From contig NC_069125.1 of the NCBI RefSeq assembly GCF_026914265.1, positions 913,556 through 977,555 of the forward strand: DNA of 64,000 nucleotides, in the 5' to 3' direction. The notes below the pieces were generated by a model, which was given only the letters and a program-made list of their open reading frames with translations, did no database searches and had not been told where the DNA came from. This document shows, piece by piece, positions 61,428 through 64,000 of the stretch; position 1 is the stretch's first letter, and each line of letters begins with the position of its first letter. Both the position numbers and the translations under genes were made by a program. Source of the stretch: Mya arenaria. Its lineage: Eukaryota; Mollusca; Bivalvia; Myida; Myidae.

Positions 61428-63648
61428 TGTAAAAAAATAGGGTTTTCCCTGTTTTTGCTTTCATGCGATGGAATAAGAATTTCCTCCTCATCATATGACG
61501 GAAATGAGAGCTTGGCAGCAGCCACGGCTGCGGGTGCAGACAAGACCGAGGCCGCCACCAAAGGTGCAGCAGGTACCTGGAATTAACAGGCAAACATAAC
61601 AATAATCAGGCGATATAAAAAGGACGATAGTGGAACTCTTTATAAATTATAGGTGTGTACTATGATGACGATATCATTAAATATCCTTATAAACATAAAT
61701 TAAATAGCAAAATAGAATAAAACACCTGAGGCCATAAAGATGACGAGGACTGTTCCGCCAACAGTAGATAAGCCTCCAGCGTACGTAATAAAGAGTTGAG
61801 ATGGCGTCATATCGGCTATGTACTTTTGAATTAACATAGCGGATTCAGGCGGAAATTGCGACGGCGGTTTTGAGCATATACATGATATATATTCATAAAA
61901 AAACATTCGAACATTTGACAATAAGGCAATAGTATGTCATGGAACAAAGCACAAAAAGAAATGCAAATAAACAGTCAAATAAGATTTGTATATAAATAAA
62001 TGTGAAAATTAAGTGCCGTCGTCAATAATTTATGGTGAAATTTCAAATTTGACTTCTTTTATAACGTTTAGTACAACTTACAACATGTAAGAAAATATTT
62101 CCAGATGCATTAATCCCTTCTGCAGGACTGATTCCTAACAGAATGACAGGAGCCGTCCGACGGTTTCAACGAAAAACTGGATTGCACCGAGGTACGTGAG
62201 CACGGACATACCAACTATAATCGCCATCGCCTGGGGTAATGCCTGAAACGGTTACATATACCAACTATAACAGCTGTCGACTAGGGTATTGCCTAAAAAG
62301 ATTACATATACCATTAATATTACAGCTATCGCCTTCGGTAGAGCATGAAACGGTTACATTTACCAATTATAACAGCTATCGCCTTGGGTAATGCCTGAAA
62401 CGATTACATGTACCAACTATAACAGCTATCGCCTGGGGTAGAGCCTGAAACGGACACATGTACCACTTATAACAGCTATCGCCTTCGGTAGAGCATGAAA
62501 CGGTTACATATTCCAACTATAACCGCTATCGCCTGGGATAGAGCCTGAAACAGTTACATACACCAACTATAACCGCTATCGCCTGGGGTAGAGCCTGAAA
62601 CGGTTACATATACCAACTATAACCGCTATCGCCTGAGGTAGAGCCTGAAACGGTTACATATTCCAACTATAACCGCTATCGCCTGGGGTAATGCCTGAAA
62701 CGGTTACATATGCCAACTATAACCGCTATCGCCTGGGGTAATGCCTGAAACGGTTACATATGCCAACTATAACTGCTATCGCCTAGGGTAATGCCTGAAA
62801 CGGTTTCATATACCAACTATAACAGCTATCAACTTGGGTAATGCCTGAGACGGTTACATATACCAACTATAACAGCTATCGCCTGGGGTTGAGCCTGAAA
62901 CGGTAACATATACCAACTATCACAGCTATCGCCTGGGTTAGAGCCTGAAACGGTTACATGTACCAACTTAAACCGCTATCGCCTCAGGTAATGCCTGAAA
63001 CGGTTACATATACCAACTGTAACCTCATCGCCTGGGTTAATGCCTGAAACGGTTACATATACCAACTATAACTCCTATCGCCTGGGTAGAGCCTGAAACG
63101 GTTACATATACCAACTATAACAGCTGTCTCCTTGGGTAATGTCTGAAACGGTCACGTACGTCATAAGTGGCCGGTTTGCAATGGCAAGAATAAATAATAA
63201 AAAATGTAAGGATTTATAAGTCAACATTGCATAGCAAACACTTTGCTGAGTAATAAATGGCAAGGGCGTTTCTTATGATGAGCAGTAATTTACATTTAAT
63301 ACATTTAAATGTTAATCATGACCTTTATGCATACACATGAAAAACCATTTCTAATAGATATAATTTACTTAAGCTGTAAGCTTTGAAAGCTAGGCGTTTA
63401 ATAGTAACCACAGTTTTATCTACAATTAAACTTACTCCAAACACGAATGGATGATCTGTGTATTTCTCTCCAAACATAAACAAACTGCCAGCTCTTCCGT
63501 TCCTTGTGAACTCTTGAAGCCGTTCACCACACCATTGGATGATGGAGGCGCCCCAAGTTGTCTTGAGTATCAACAAGGCCATGATAAACTGCAGCGTCAT
63601 GGGCCAGAATATGGTATGCCAGTTAACATAAGGAAGGATACAGCTTTG
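61428..63648 (-). pseudogene. SLC28-like concentrative nucleoside transporter, partial and decayed (continues beyond right edge)
   Basis: Minus-strand exons in order: 63,648-63,436 (NWHTIFWPMTLQFIMALLIL, KTTWG, GSLFMFGEKYTDHPFVFG, donor GGA|GTAAGT); 62,229-62,082 (AMAIIVGMSVLTYLGAIQFF, then NASGNIF in another frame); about 61,875-61,724 (PESAMLIQKYIADMTPSQL, GGLSTVGGTVLV); 61,576-61,428 (VPAAPLVAASVLSAPAAVAA, AKLSFPSYDEEE). These match the middle of SLC28/CNT proteins, which couple nucleoside uptake to Na+ or H+ at the plasma membrane, including the FGEKY.DHPF and SGNIF blocks. Damage: a frameshift in the 62-kb exon near 62,145, a PES in place of the family's TE(A/S)P, and no AG acceptor visible before the 61.87-kb exon. 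The 5' half lies past 64,000. The intron between the first two exons is filled by the 50-bp array. Confidence 0.68.
62203..63155 (-). repeat. 50-bp minisatellite amplifying a 3' splice site of the SLC28-like gene
   Basis: About 19 copies of a 50-bp unit. Read on the minus strand, each contains TTTCAGGCATTACCCCAG followed by GCGATAGCGGTTATAGTTGG and TATATGTAACCG. The unit nearest the exon is the exon's own start: CCCCAG|GCGATGGCGATTATAGTTGG. The array is thus a serial copy of the acceptor plus the first ~7 codons. Fifty bases is not a multiple of three, so use of an outer acceptor would shift the frame. Confidence 0.92.
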
Positions 63649-64000
63649 GAAAGTTTTTATTAACATAAAATAATCGGTTGCCTGCAGTTTACATATATAC
63701 GTCATTTTGCATAACCTTTAAGTCTGGCATTATTTTAAGTTCAGTTTCAATGCAATTTGCTTCGCCGACTGCTGACTGTGTTATAGGCTTTTTTATGTTT
63801 CATTCGAGGCTCATGATATTGAAAGGTTTATCACTGAGTAAAGCAACAACTGAAAGAAATCATGCATAATGTTATTGCATTTAAAGTATTACATAACTGC
63901 TGTTCGTTTTGTTTTTGAACTGTTGTAACTAAGAGAGCATGATGGCAAAGCATTTGTTAATACTTAGATTCTTTCAGGTGCCCTATGTACAAATCGTTTT
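63649..64000. other. Right edge of window, presumed SLC28-like intron
   Basis: AT-rich sequence. No exon was recognised; the upstream half of the transporter is expected beyond the edge. Confidence 0.4.

Overview
The window looks like nuclear DNA from a mollusc, most likely a bivalve. It is AT-rich and repeat-rich, and its genes are split by GT-AG introns. It carries B-box/coiled-coil/propeller genes of the kind expanded in bivalves. It also holds a repeat cassette resembling the bivalve 'pearl' family, plus hAT, PIF/Harbinger, pogo-like, SINE and LINE remnants. The species cannot be named from the sequence alone.

Layout. Positions 1-2790 are a ~36-bp minisatellite. Positions 2933-5540 hold an intact two-exon RING-less TRIM-like gene (608 aa). 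A 23-bp array (6.8-7.7 kb) and a ~30-bp array (9.25-12.4 kb) follow; the latter appears related to the array at the left edge. At 12.93-14.85 kb is a cassette of ~160-bp tandem repeats bounded by inverted ends. At 15,428-18,827 is a second copy of the TRIM-like gene, broken in exon 2. At 21.06-24.54 kb, minus strand, is a decayed intron-containing hAT (ZMYM1-like) transposase.

The core of the window is a head-to-tail pair of SLC13-type sodium/carboxylate cotransporter genes: copy 1 at 25,715-39,662 and copy 2 at 43,402-51,921. Each has 14 coding exons in identical phases, giving 589 and 587 aa. Copy 1 has collected a pogo-like MITE, a PIF/Harbinger remnant, three minisatellites and a SINE in its introns. 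Copy 2 is compact and shows none of these.

The right side holds a LINE reverse-transcriptase fragment (55.6-56.7 kb, minus), a ~60-bp repeat, the 3' end of a sulfotransferase-like gene (58.5-59.6 kb, plus), and a decayed SLC28-like nucleoside transporter on the minus strand (57.6-63.65 kb), which continues past the right edge.

The most unusual pattern is two independent tandem arrays that amplify an exon-intron junction. One repeats the 5' splice site of SLC13 copy 1 exon 5 (~33.12-33.38 kb). The other repeats the 3' splice site of an SLC28-like exon about 19 times (62.2-63.15 kb). Other points of note are a likely GC-AG intron in SLC13 copy 1 and a 94-nt identical tract between the two SLC13 copies suggesting gene conversion.
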